The position numbers were made by a program, and so were the translations under genes. A DNA stretch of 52,307 nucleotides from Gammaproteobacteria bacterium UBA7376 (GTDB taxonomy: Bacteria > Pseudomonadota > Gammaproteobacteria > Pseudomonadales > Azotimanducaceae), in NCBI GenBank assembly GCA_002470275.1, contig DKNY01000065.1, positions 6,337 through 58,643 on the forward strand. The letters run 5' to 3'. The notes under the pieces were generated by a model. It did not search any database and was not told where the DNA came from. It saw only the letters and a program-made list of their open reading frames with translations. Shown here one piece after another: positions 1 through 8,717 of the stretch (its first letter is position 1; the number at the start of each line of letters is the position of its first letter).

Positions 1-51
1 AGCCAACTGGCTTAGCAAATGCAGCCACTTGGTTTTGGTGGGCTGGCGGGG

Positions 52-609
52 TTAGGGCAAATTGAAGTGCTGACGGTCACGAATGAAATCAGCAGTCCGG
101 CGAGCTGCCCAAAGGATAAGGAAAGCCAGCCCACCGAAAATGAGGTTGGCGGCGATGCCTCGGAGTAGGAAGGGGATGCCGTTTACGTAGCAACTCACCC
201 AGCCTGCAGCTGAGTTGGGATAGAAGCCCAGGACCATGGGCGCCAAATTGCTGATGAGGTAAAAGACCAGGGCGCTGGCCAAGGCAGCACCAATAACCGT
301 CGTGGTGTTGATGCGAGCCAATATCCTTGGCAGGCAGCCTGCTGCGGCGACGTGGGCTGCATAGACAAGCATCATGGCCACGAGGGCATAGCCACCGTGG
401 TATAGGTCAAAGACGGTGATGGTCACGAACACGGGTATCGCGAGCAGTTTACGAGGCAGCAGAGCGGCGGCGAGCATGCCCACAGCACCGACGGTGGACA
501 TCCCCGCCGGATGGGGAATCAAATGAGACAGCACCCCCAGCAGGGATAGGCTAAGCACAACGATCCAAGGCGAGAGCTGATTTAAACGATCATTGGGGTT
601 AGTCGGCAT
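52..609 (-). CDS. DUF6580 family integral membrane protein
   Basis: This 185-residue protein is almost entirely hydrophobic, with about five to six membrane segments (roughly residues 14-33, 38-55, 57-72, 75-95, 103-125 and 145-168). The pattern IPHPAGMSTVGA near the N-terminus and YPNSAAGWVSCYVNGIPF followed by NLIFGG near the C-terminus matches my recollection of DUF6580, a family of small putative transporters whose substrate is not known to me. The start is an ATG at 607-609. It is transcribed away from the MFS exporter at 802, with a 192-nt divergent spacer. The family call is fairly firm; the function is unknown. Confidence 0.7.
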   Translation of the reverse strand: MPTNPNDRLNQLSPWIVVLSLSLLGVLSHLIPHPAGMSTVGAVGMLAAALLPRKLLAIPVFVTITVFDLYHGGYALVAMMLVYAAHVAAAGCLPRILARINTTTVIGAALASALVFYLISNLAPMVLGFYPNSAAGWVSCYVNGIPFLLRGIAANLIFGGLAFLILWAARRTADFIRDRQHFNLP

Positions 610-801
610 AGCCTCTACTCAACGCTGGGGTGGTTGGAGCCTATCAATATTGGCTATCGCTGTCCCCGAACCGAGTTGAGCACCTTGCGTTTTGGGTTGA
701 ATTTCATTTGTTCAGAACGTTAGCCCGGCACGCACCGGCTCCAGTTCTGAGGCGTCGCGCAGTTTTCTGATAACATCCGCGTTTCGCTTTGGGGGGGCAA
801 A

Positions 802-2046
802 TTGGCCAGTCGCGATATTTATTCTGTATTGGCTGTCGCGAATTTTCGTTGGCTGTGGATTGGCAGTTTGGGTGCCTCCTTTGCCATGAATATGCAGATG
901 ATCGCACGGGGCTGGCTCATTTATAGCCTCACGGCGTCCGCCCTTGACCTGGCTTGGGTCACCATTTCCTTTATGTTTCCCAGCGTTCTGTTTTCTCTTT
1001 ATGGCGGCGTCCTTGCGGATCGATTTCCCAAACGCCGATTGGTCGTCATCGCCCAGACGCTTAACTGCCTGGCAACGCTGGTTATGGCCGCGATTATTTT
1101 TGCGAACAAGGCCACGCTGTGGGACTTCATTTGTTTTGGGTTTTTTAATGGCACCGTGCTCGCCCTTTCCATGCCGGCACGCCAGGCATTCATTCCAGAA
1201 CTGATTCCCCAGCCTCTTATTTTTACGGCCATGGCGCTCAACAACACCGGCTGGAACCTCTCCAGGCTGATTGGCCCTGCCTTCGCAGGTGGCCTGATTG
1301 CCTGGATTGCCGATGGCAACGAGCAATCGGCCTTCGGCGTTGGCATCGTTTATCTAGTCATCGCTAGCCTATACCTGGTCTCGGCGCTGACCACTCTATT
1401 GGTTAGCGTGCCGGGCTCTCCCGAGTCAGCCAGTCGTAGTGGCACCCTGAGCGAAATGCGTCAGGGATTTGATTACGCTTTTAGCCATCCACGCGTACTG
1501 GGCCTCTTGGTCCTGTCGATCATTCCGTTTTTGTTTGGCATGCCGATCAACACGCTGCTCCCTGCCTTCAACCAGGACATTCTGGGTGGTCATGCGGACA
1601 CTCTTGGCTTCTTGATCTCTGCTATGGGGGGCGGGGCCATCGTCGGGTCGGTGTTGATGGCGGCCATGGGGGGGCTAAGAAACAAGGGGCGCTGGTTGGT
1701 CATCAGCGCTCTTGGATGGGGCTTACTCACCGTCGTCTTTGGCCTGAGTGAAAATATGCTGGTCGCCGTGCTGGTGATGGCCCTCGTCGGGTTGCTGAGT
1801 AGCTGGAATATGTCCCTGAATCGCGGTTTGCTGCAGCACGAGGTGGCGTCCGGGATGCGTGGTCGGATTATGAGCATTGACATGATGTCCCATGGGCTGA
1901 TGCCCCTGGGGCTGCTTCCGATTAGCTGGATAGCCCAGAGCCACGGTGTCGATGTGGCGCTTATGGTCAGTGGCTTGGCCTTTGTTCTGCTAATCCTCCT
2001 GTCCCTGCTTCTTCTAGACGCGGCTAGGCGCGCTATTGAGGCTTGA
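802..2046 (+). CDS. MFS exporter, EntS-like (MFS_3)
   Basis: A 414-residue protein of the major facilitator superfamily with about 12 hydrophobic segments. The start NFRWLWIGSLGASFAMNMQMIARGW and the loop GGVLADRFPKRR (about residues 71-82, the MFS motif A) are typical of the EntS/MFS_3 drug or siderophore exporter branch. The only reasonable start is a TTG at 802 preceded by a G-rich run (GGGGGGG, 791-797), because the next in-frame ATG lies inside the first helix. It is followed after 53 nt by an amidohydrolase on the same strand and may be co-transcribed. The substrate cannot be read from the sequence; export is the usual direction for this branch. Confidence 0.8.
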   Translation: MASRDIYSVLAVANFRWLWIGSLGASFAMNMQMIARGWLIYSLTASALDLAWVTISFMFPSVLFSLYGGVLADRFPKRRLVVIAQTLNCLATLVMAAIIFANKATLWDFICFGFFNGTVLALSMPARQAFIPELIPQPLIFTAMALNNTGWNLSRLIGPAFAGGLIAWIADGNEQSAFGVGIVYLVIASLYLVSALTTLLVSVPGSPESASRSGTLSEMRQGFDYAFSHPRVLGLLVLSIIPFLFGMPINTLLPAFNQDILGGHADTLGFLISAMGGGAIVGSVLMAAMGGLRNKGRWLVISALGWGLLTVVFGLSENMLVAVLVMALVGLLSSWNMSLNRGLLQHEVASGMRGRIMSIDMMSHGLMPLGLLPISWIAQSHGVDVALMVSGLAFVLLILLSLLLLDAARRAIEA

Positions 2047-2099
2047 GATCAGCTCTGGCAGCCTTTGGCGTGCAGGGTTCATGAAGCGAGGCTGTCATC

Positions 2100-3965
2100 A
2101 TGCAGTGGGATTTGATTATACGGAATGCAAAGGTATTCGACGGCTCTGGTAAGGCCGGTCGAACAGGTGACGTTGCGCTGAAGGACGGCGTCATCGCTGC
2201 CATTGGCGGCCGTTTGCCCACGTCGCCTGCTGCTCAGGTACATGATGCCGAGGGCCAGTGGCTTATTCCCGGGCTGTTAGACATTCATACCCACGAAGAC
2301 CTGGAGGCTGAGCTGGAGCCTGGCCTGCCCGAAGTAGTGCGTCACGGCACCACCTCGGTGGTGGTGGGTAACTGTAGTTTAGGCCTCGCCTTTGGTGCCC
2401 AGCGGACGGATGCCCAAGACCCTATCGTTGACTGCTTTGCCCGGGTGGAAAACATCCCCAAGTCCGTGCTCTCGCGCACGGCCGACCAGGCCACCTGGAA
2501 TAAGCCATCGAGTTATCTTGAGCATCTGGACGCGCTGCCCCTAGCCGCCAATATGGCACCCTTTCTTCCCCACTCCATGCTGCGTATCGAGGTCATGGGC
2601 CTCGAGGACAGCATTTCCAGGCAGCCCACCAAGGCAGAGCTGGGCCAGATGGTGGGCATTTTGGAGGAAGCGCTACAGGACGGTTATTTGGGTCTGTCGA
2701 CGGATGGCCTACCCCTGCATTTTCTGGCCAACGCGCCGAATTTGAAGAAGAGAATCCCTACCCAATACGCTCAGTTTGGGGAGTACAAACTGCTCACGGA
2801 CGTCGTCCGGCGATATGACCGCGTATGGCAAATGACTCCCGCTACCGACAACGGAGCGCTGACGGCGAAGTTATTTATGCTGAGCAGCGGCCGTCTCTAT
2901 GGTCGGCCTCTGAAGGTCACGGCATTGGCCGCCATTGACAGCGTAAATAATCGTTCAAACCTGGCCCGCGCACTCATGTTTGCACACCTCCTGAACTCCA
3001 AAGCCCTCAACGGGAATTTTCGAATGCAGTCCCTTAGCGCGCCGTTTAGGGTTTATTCAGAGGGTCCCATTAGCCCCCTCGCCGAAGGCAACTACCTCAT
3101 GCGTCAGTTGATCGAGACGGAGCTAGAGGACGTATCGGCGCGACGGGCTATCTTGGATGACCCTGATTTCGTTGAGGCCTTTCGCAGCATGTGGGAGCGC
3201 GGTAAGAGCGGTTTCAACATCGCTCATCTGCGCCGCAAGCTTCGGCTAGAGAATGACTTTATGACGCGGGACTTGAACGACATGGTGATCTTCCGCAGTC
3301 CCGTGGCGATTTGGTTCAATCAGCCGATGGCCTGGATTTACCATCGCTACCTCATTTGGCGGCAGCAACCCGACGTCATTGACGACGCCTGCGAAGCGGC
3401 CGCTTTCTCTAATTTCGGGCCTGAGATTCGTGATGACGGCGAATTCTTCTTAGCCATGCTGCGACATTTCGACACCGACCTTCATTGGCACTATGTGGCC
3501 GCTAACGCCGACCCTAAAAAGGTCCGTGAGCTCCTGCTGCATCCAAAACTGCTGCCAGGCTTTAACGATAGCGGGGCGCACGTGACCAATATGGCATTTT
3601 TTGATGGCAATCTGCGGGCGCTCAAAATCGGCCTCGGCGACGGGGAGATTGGTTTTAGTCAGATGCTCCATCGGCTGACCCAGGAGCCTGCCGCGTTTTT
3701 CGGTTTACCGGGAGTGGGTCGTATTGAGCTGGGTGCCCGGGCGGACATGGTGCTTATTGACCCGGACTGTCTGCGCCAATACGACGGTGAGCAGAGCATT
3801 CGCTATATCTACCGAGATGCCTTCCAGTGCCATCAGTTGGTTAACCGTTCCGATGGTGTGGTCGGCGGTGTATTTGTGGGAGGGGAACAAGTCTGGGATG
3901 GGGCCGGTTTCACGGCAGCACATGGCCATCGCCAGCTGGCGGGCTCACTGCGTGCCGTGTCCTAG
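2100..3965 (+). CDS. N-acyl-D-amino-acid deacylase family amidohydrolase
   Basis: A 621-residue zinc amidohydrolase of the amidohydrolase_3 / D-aminoacylase type. The N-terminus VFDGSGKAGRTGDVALKDG is the usual urease-like beta-sandwich start. DIHTHEDLE carries the metal-binding H63-x-H65, GNCS gives a cysteine (C92) where D-aminoacylases place their bridging Cys, and FNDSGAHV near residue 485 resembles the conserved SDGAH catalytic-Asp region. Members hydrolyse N-acylated D-amino acids or related amides; the real substrate here is open. It sits between an MFS exporter and an SDR dehydrogenase, so it may belong to a small catabolic group. The length is somewhat above the 480-580 residues common in the family. 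Confidence 0.8.
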   Translation: MQWDLIIRNAKVFDGSGKAGRTGDVALKDGVIAAIGGRLPTSPAAQVHDAEGQWLIPGLLDIHTHEDLEAELEPGLPEVVRHGTTSVVVGNCSLGLAFGAQRTDAQDPIVDCFARVENIPKSVLSRTADQATWNKPSSYLEHLDALPLAANMAPFLPHSMLRIEVMGLEDSISRQPTKAELGQMVGILEEALQDGYLGLSTDGLPLHFLANAPNLKKRIPTQYAQFGEYKLLTDVVRRYDRVWQMTPATDNGALTAKLFMLSSGRLYGRPLKVTALAAIDSVNNRSNLARALMFAHLLNSKALNGNFRMQSLSAPFRVYSEGPISPLAEGNYLMRQLIETELEDVSARRAILDDPDFVEAFRSMWERGKSGFNIAHLRRKLRLENDFMTRDLNDMVIFRSPVAIWFNQPMAWIYHRYLIWRQQPDVIDDACEAAAFSNFGPEIRDDGEFFLAMLRHFDTDLHWHYVAANADPKKVRELLLHPKLLPGFNDSGAHVTNMAFFDGNLRALKIGLGDGEIGFSQMLHRLTQEPAAFFGLPGVGRIELGARADMVLIDPDCLRQYDGEQSIRYIYRDAFQCHQLVNRSDGVVGGVFVGGEQVWDGAGFTAAHGHRQLAGSLRAVS

Positions 3966-4045
3966 GTCGCGATTCAGGCTACCAATCTAGATAATTCGCT
4001 AGCCCGTTGATGAGGGCGAGAACTCAGTAGGAAGTGAGGAGAACC

Positions 4046-4798
4046 ATGGATGAGCTATTGGATTTTTCCGGGCAGGTGGCCTTGGTCACCGGGGGCAGTC
4101 GCGGGCTAGGCCGAGAAATGGCCCTGGCGCTGGCTCAGCGTGGGGCAGACCTGGTGATTACCAGCCGAAAGGCAGACGCCTGTGAGGCCGTCGCCCAGGA
4201 GGTGCGTGACTTAGGGCGCGAAGCGCTCGCGATTGGATGTCATGTCGGGCACTGGGATGAGATCGATGCCCTGGTGGCTAAAACCTATGCACACTTCGGA
4301 AAAATCGACATCCTGATCAACAACGCTGGCATGTCTCCCGTATACGATAAATTGTCGGCGGTCAGTGAGGCGCTTTTCGACAAGGTGGTGTCGGTAAATT
4401 TAAAGGGGCCCTTCCGCCTCATGGCGACGGTAGGGGAACGTATGGCCCGGGGTGAGGGTGGCAACATCATCAATATCAGCAGCACTGCCGCCCTGCACCC
4501 CGCTCCCGCATCGGAGCCCTATGGTGCCGCTAAGGCGGGTCTTAATGCGCTGACGCGATCTTATGCCTTCGCCTACGGACCAAGCGTTCGCGTTAACGCT
4601 ATCGCCGCTGGGCCCTTTCTGACCGATATTTCTGAAGCTTGGGACATGCCCGCCTTCGAGCGCCATGCAAAACAGCGGCTTGCTCTGGCCCGGGGTGGGG
4701 AGCCCAATGAAATCGTTGGTGCCGCTCTGTATTTAGCCAGCAAGGGGGCAAGCTTTACAACCGGTGCGATCCTGCGGGTGGACGGCGGTACCCCCTAG
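4046..4798 (+). CDS. SDR family NAD(P)-dependent oxidoreductase
   Basis: A 250-residue classical short-chain dehydrogenase. The nucleotide-binding TGGSRGLG (15-22), structural NNAG (92-95), and catalytic Ser146, Tyr159 and Lys163 (YGAAK) are all present, and the C-terminus GAILRVDGG is typical. The substrate is unknown; the family includes gluconate 5-dehydrogenase-like and 3-ketoacyl reductase-like enzymes. I chose the ATG at 4046, which has AGGAG at 4038-4042; a GTG at 4034 would add four residues but has no better site. The stop codon overlaps the stop of the convergent ATP-grasp gene through a shared CTAG. Confidence 0.85.
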   Translation: MDELLDFSGQVALVTGGSRGLGREMALALAQRGADLVITSRKADACEAVAQEVRDLGREALAIGCHVGHWDEIDALVAKTYAHFGKIDILINNAGMSPVYDKLSAVSEALFDKVVSVNLKGPFRLMATVGERMARGEGGNIINISSTAALHPAPASEPYGAAKAGLNALTRSYAFAYGPSVRVNAIAAGPFLTDISEAWDMPAFERHAKQRLALARGGEPNEIVGAALYLASKGASFTTGAILRVDGGTP

Positions 4799-5685
4799 CG
4801 AATTTCCGCGAAGCGCGTGAGCGCCCCGACCAGGGCTTGGGCGTGATCACGCTGGTAAAGGTCATCTAGGGTACCGAAACCGCCCGGGTTGGCGATATTC
4901 ACCTCGATAAGGGTATCGCCCACCGTGTCAATGGCGGCAAAGCCGATGCGCCGTCGGATCAGCTGATCTTGAAGGGTTGAAACGAGATTTTGCTCTGACT
5001 GGGTCAGCGTAGCCTGCGCTAGGGCCGCCTGTTGCGACAGGTTCGCGTGCAGTCCGTTGCGCGGCAGGCGCATATAGGTTCCGATAACGGCGCCTCCCGC
5101 CACTAGCGTGCGTTTTTCGCCTGCTTCCACCTCGGCGAGGTAGCGCTGGACCATAAAGTAGCTGCCGGGGTCTTTAGCCATGGCGGCCTCAATTTGTTCC
5201 CTTGGTTGATCTCCTAATAACGCCACGCCACGCCCATAGCTGCCGGCCAAGGGTTTAAGCACCCATTGCCCTGGACCCTTAACGAAGCTTGAGAGAACGG
5301 CGGGGTCGCAATGAATAAAGGTCTCGCTGCAGTGGTCTAGCCAACTGGCCTTGCCGTGCTGCAATACGAGTTCGGAGATAGGCGTTATTAGTTTTTCCTG
5401 GGGCAGGTTAGACAGTAGCTGAGCCCGATCCAGGAAGCCTGCTCTCGGTCCGAAGCCGATGGGCCATATCAGTTGTTGATTGGCCAAGTCCAGTTCCTCT
5501 GCAAAGAGGCTCCCCCTTTGGAGATGAAGCGATGCATGGGGCCTAATTTGTACGGACCAGCCTTGGTTAGCGAAAGCCCGCGGTAGCCGAAGGGCATTAT
5601 CATTGCCGCGGCCGCTCACCTCCGCATCCATTTCGGTGACGAAAAATAGGATATTCCGCTGTGGAGAGGATTCGCATTTATTCAT
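4795..5685 (-). CDS. Glutathione synthetase-like ATP-grasp protein
   Basis: A 296-residue protein resembling prokaryotic GshB, which joins gamma-glutamylcysteine and glycine using ATP. Family landmarks are the lid region [17 protein letters not shown], then [14 protein letters not shown], and the metal and ADP-binding [14 protein letters not shown] near the C-terminus. True GshB has INVTSP where this has VNIANP, and a glycine-rich GMGG where this has GSYG, so it may be a paralogue with another acceptor. Two ATG starts are possible, 5685 (used here) or 5715. It is divergent from nadA with at most 28 nt between start codons, so its promoter must lie inside nadA or in that short spacer. Confidence 0.7.
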   Translation of the reverse strand: MNKCESSPQRNILFFVTEMDAEVSGRGNDNALRLPRAFANQGWSVQIRPHASLHLQRGSLFAEELDLANQQLIWPIGFGPRAGFLDRAQLLSNLPQEKLITPISELVLQHGKASWLDHCSETFIHCDPAVLSSFVKGPGQWVLKPLAGSYGRGVALLGDQPREQIEAAMAKDPGSYFMVQRYLAEVEAGEKRTLVAGGAVIGTYMRLPRNGLHANLSQQAALAQATLTQSEQNLVSTLQDQLIRRRIGFAAIDTVGDTLIEVNIANPGGFGTLDDLYQRDHAQALVGALTRFAEIR

Positions 5686-5713
5686 ATTTGGCCCTACTAT
5701 TTCGCCCCTTCGC

Positions 5714-6778
5714 ATGATGAGAATCTGTTCGATGGCAGTAGAAGTATTGCGTGACTATAGCCTTGCGCCGGAGCAAGTCCCACTGGTAGCAAGCACTCGC
5801 CCGACGGAGAGCGAGCGCAAAGCCATGCGCAAACGCATTGGTGAGGAGCTTCGACGTCAAAAAATGGTTTTGGTCGCGCATTATTACGTGGATGGTGAGC
5901 TCCAGGAGCTGGCCGAAGAGACTGGCGGCTGCGTTGCTGACTCCCTTGAGATGGCGCGCTTTGGTCGTGACCACGAGGCTCAAAAGCTGATCGTGGCCGG
6001 GGTTCGCTTCATGGGCGAGACCGCAAAAATTCTATCGCCAGAAAAGCAGGTTTATATGCCAACCCTTGCTGCCGAATGTTCCCTTGACCTGGGCTGTCCC
6101 CCGGATGCTTTCGAAGCCTTCATCGGTCAACACCCAGATCGAACCGTAGTGGTGTACGCCAATACCTCAGCTCGAGTCAAAGCGCTCTCTGACTGGGTGG
6201 TCACCAGTTCCTGCGCGCTGGAGATCGTCAGTGCTCTGAAGGCGCGGGGTGAGCGCATCCTCTGGGCCCCTGACAAACACCTTGGGCGCTATATTCAGGC
6301 CCAAACCCAGGCAGATATGCTGCTTTGGAGCGGGGCCTGCGTGGTGCATGAGGAATTCAAGGCTGCGGCGCTGGCGGATCTGCGCAAAGTACATCCTCAC
6401 GCTGCGCTATTGGTGCACCCTGAGTCGCCTGCTGAGGTGATTGCCCAGGCTGACGTTGTGGGGTCGACGAGTGCCATCATTAAGGGCGCTCGGGAATTGC
6501 CCAACGAAACATTTATCGTCGCAACGGATCGGGGCATCTTCCATCAACTCCGCAGGCAAAATCCAAACAAGCAGTTCATTGAAGCACCCACTGCGGGTGA
6601 TGGGGCAACCTGTCGCTCCTGTGCTCATTGTCCCTGGATGGCCATGAACGAGCTGCAGAACCTTGAGCGATTATTATTGGATGATTCCATTCGGGGGAGA
6701 AACGAAGTACACGTTGATCCGGCTATCGGGCAGCGGGCTAAGTTACCCCTGGACCGGATGCTTGAATTTCAGCGGTGA
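5714..6778 (+). CDS. nadA: Quinolinate synthase NadA
   Basis: NadA condenses iminoaspartate with dihydroxyacetone phosphate to quinolinate, the first committed intermediate of de novo NAD synthesis, using a [4Fe-4S] cluster. The match to the E. coli enzyme is visible over the full length: [56 protein letters not shown] and EGATCRSC-like [13 protein letters not shown]. The three cluster cysteines (in [18 protein letters not shown] and CAHCPW) are present. I start at ATG 5714 (354 residues), although ATG 5717 or 5732 are equally possible since no clear ribosome site is visible. The reading frame stays open further upstream to 5603 across the opposing ATP-grasp gene, but that part lacks NadA similarity. 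Confidence 0.95.
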   Translation: MMRICSMAVEVLRDYSLAPEQVPLVASTRPTESERKAMRKRIGEELRRQKMVLVAHYYVDGELQELAEETGGCVADSLEMARFGRDHEAQKLIVAGVRFMGETAKILSPEKQVYMPTLAAECSLDLGCPPDAFEAFIGQHPDRTVVVYANTSARVKALSDWVVTSSCALEIVSALKARGERILWAPDKHLGRYIQAQTQADMLLWSGACVVHEEFKAAALADLRKVHPHAALLVHPESPAEVIAQADVVGSTSAIIKGARELPNETFIVATDRGIFHQLRRQNPNKQFIEAPTAGDGATCRSCAHCPWMAMNELQNLERLLLDDSIRGRNEVHVDPAIGQRAKLPLDRMLEFQR

Positions 6779-6785
6779 TTGACCC

Positions 6786-8267
6786 TTAGCTGCTGGCTCT
6801 GCGCATGGCGACACGCAAATCCTGAATGCGTTGGCTGAGCTTGGCGTTCAGCTGCTGATTGCTTGCAGGGGTGAGGCGTTTGGCATACTCCAGGTGCTGT
6901 ATCGCACGGTGATAGGCGCCGTTCAGAAAGAAGTACTCGGCTCTGGCGAGATGCACACCCGTGACGTTGCCAGCCAGGCCGGCCGTTTCTGCCAGTTCAA
7001 ACCAAACGCTGAGATCCACGGGTCGCCGTTTAGATTGTCCTTCGAGGAGAATTTCTGCCACGGCGTAGCGTTTTTCTGCCGTAGCGGCACGAGCCAGCAT
7101 CATGGAAAGCGGGTAGCTGTCGGGGTACAGGGCTAACCCTCGCTCTAGAATTTGCCTCGCCTCGCGGTACTGCTCGGCAGCGATCAACAGCTCTGCAAAG
7201 GCCGCCATCATCAGGACGCGGTTGGAGTCGGCTCGATAGATGCCGCGCATTAGGTCCACGGCTTCGACATGCTCTCCATTCTTGCTCAGCGCCAGAGCGA
7301 GGGCGTAGGTCACCGCAGCATCATCAACGTTTTTGCTCCGGGCTTTGCGATAGGTTTTGATCTCATTGCGGGGGTTTTGGCTGAAGCGACTCTCCGCACG
7401 GGCGCGCATCAGCTGATAGTCTTCCGCGCGCTCCGGTCTGGCCTGGCGAGGGGGGGTCTTTTCGTAGTCTCTGGCTTGGCTCTTTGCATCGCTAATTCGG
7501 CTTTCCGAGAGTGGGTGCGTGAGCAAAAATTCAGGCGGTTTGCGAGTAAATCTATAGGCCTGCTGCATGCGCTCAAACATCCGAGCCATGCCCGCGGGGT
7601 CAAGGTTGGCTCGAACGAGGGTATTCAGACCAATACGGTCCGCCTCGATTTCTCGCTCCCGGCTAAAGCGCAGTTGGGAAGCCTGGCCCATGGCTTGGGC
7701 GGTTGTGAGCGCGGCAAGGCCCGCATCCGATCCCCCCGCGACACCGACGAGGATCGCCGCGATGGTACTCACCAGAGTGGGAATAGACGCGGCTTGTTGT
7801 GCCTCAACCCTCCTCGCAAAATGGCGTTGACTGAGGTGGGCCAGTTCGTGGGCCATGACCGACGCATACTCGTCAAGATCTCTCGCATAAATCATCAGGC
7901 CCAGATTGATGCCAATGATCCCGCCAGGCGCGGCAAAGGCATTGAGTTCTTCATCGTCCACGATAACGACCGCCTGGAGCGGGCTGCGAAGATTGGAATA
8001 CTGCACCAAATCGGCAAGCTGGGTCTCCACGTAGTACTGAAGAATCGGGTCGCCGACTAAGGGCAAAGATGCGTGAAGCTGTTTGAGAAAGGCTGATCCA
8101 ATCTCTTGCTCCAGTTGCGGAGAAATGAGGCGAGATGCGCCATCGCCAAGATTTGGCAGATCAATCGGCGCCGCGTGGCACAAAGAACACAGTCCAACCA
8201 GTGAACTGAATAAAAGGTGGAAGAGCGTTTTAGCATGACGCGACTGCATAGCTTGATAGTACGCCAT
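6786..8267 (-). CDS. bepA: BepA-like periplasmic M48 metalloprotease with TPRs
   Basis: A 493-residue protein matching BepA (YfgC), the periplasmic chaperone-protease that helps assemble or degrade outer-membrane proteins such as LptD. A signal peptide covers about residues 12-33. The zinc motif HELAH is at 140-144 and the third ligand region EREIEADRIG follows at about 205; the C-terminal half (about 280-480) is made of TPR-like helical repeats. ATG at 8267 is used, with a second ATG six codons in. It sits convergent with nadA (7-nt gap) and divergent from tusA, as expected from related genomes. A second, lipidated M48-TPR protein occurs at 28.6 kb. Confidence 0.88.
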   Translation of the reverse strand: MAYYQAMQSRHAKTLFHLLFSSLVGLCSLCHAAPIDLPNLGDGASRLISPQLEQEIGSAFLKQLHASLPLVGDPILQYYVETQLADLVQYSNLRSPLQAVVIVDDEELNAFAAPGGIIGINLGLMIYARDLDEYASVMAHELAHLSQRHFARRVEAQQAASIPTLVSTIAAILVGVAGGSDAGLAALTTAQAMGQASQLRFSREREIEADRIGLNTLVRANLDPAGMARMFERMQQAYRFTRKPPEFLLTHPLSESRISDAKSQARDYEKTPPRQARPERAEDYQLMRARAESRFSQNPRNEIKTYRKARSKNVDDAAVTYALALALSKNGEHVEAVDLMRGIYRADSNRVLMMAAFAELLIAAEQYREARQILERGLALYPDSYPLSMMLARAATAEKRYAVAEILLEGQSKRRPVDLSVWFELAETAGLAGNVTGVHLARAEYFFLNGAYHRAIQHLEYAKRLTPASNQQLNAKLSQRIQDLRVAMRRASS

Positions 8268-8462
8268 CAGATCCGTGATGGAATCATTTCTTCACGCCTC
8301 ACGTTACGTTGGTTGGTTTCAGGTTGCTCACGCCCTGGGCTCCCGTTTCTTCTCTGGCTCGCCCAAACTAGGCATGCCCTGCCCGTTAAACCATGAGGAA
8401 TTCTCGCCTTCTATCTGGCCGCTGAGGCACCTCAATAGGGACAATGTGTTACATTCGCCAGC

Positions 8463-8717
8463 ATGAAAAAAGACAACCTCGAGTCGCCGCCAGAGCTAAT
8501 AGAGCTAGATGTTAAAGGCTTGGTTTGCCCAATGCCCCTGCTCAAGGCCAAACGTGCATTAAATGGGATGAGCGTCGGACAATTGCTCCAGGTGTGGGCG
8601 ACTGATCCGGGTTCCGAGCGAGACTTCGAGGTGTTTGCTCGACAAAGCGGCCATAGCCTATTGCAGTCAGAGGTGCAGGACGGCGTGTTTCGCTACGTGA
8701 TGCAGAAGCAGCGATGA
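8463..8717 (+). CDS. tusA: TusA/SirA-family sulfur carrier protein
   Basis: An 84-residue member of the TusA fold, a cytoplasmic persulfide carrier. The single diagnostic motif is LVCPMPLLKAK with the acceptor cysteine C22 in the CPxP signature, followed by the usual DPGSERDF loop. TusA feeds sulfur to tRNA thiolation and molybdenum-cofactor pathways; copies next to perM can have more specialised roles, which the sequence cannot distinguish. The start is the ATG at 8463. Its stop overlaps the perM start by 4 nt (ATGA, 8714-8717), so the two are very likely translationally coupled. Confidence 0.88.
   Translation: MKKDNLESPPELIELDVKGLVCPMPLLKAKRALNGMSVGQLLQVWATDPGSERDFEVFARQSGHSLLQSEVQDGVFRYVMQKQR

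Noticed and set aside
5603..5713. N-terminal extension of NadA
   Set aside because: It is antisense to the ATP-grasp gene and has no similarity to NadA, which begins around residue 38 of the long frame.
7269..8060. A 263-codon open frame on the plus strand
   Set aside because: It is fully antisense to bepA, has no recognisable domain and no ribosome site; the M48 motif frame on the other strand is clearly the real gene.
8275..8466. Small plus-strand frame between bepA and tusA
   Set aside because: Composition is not protein-like, no ribosome site is evident, and the region is the natural promoter space of tusA.
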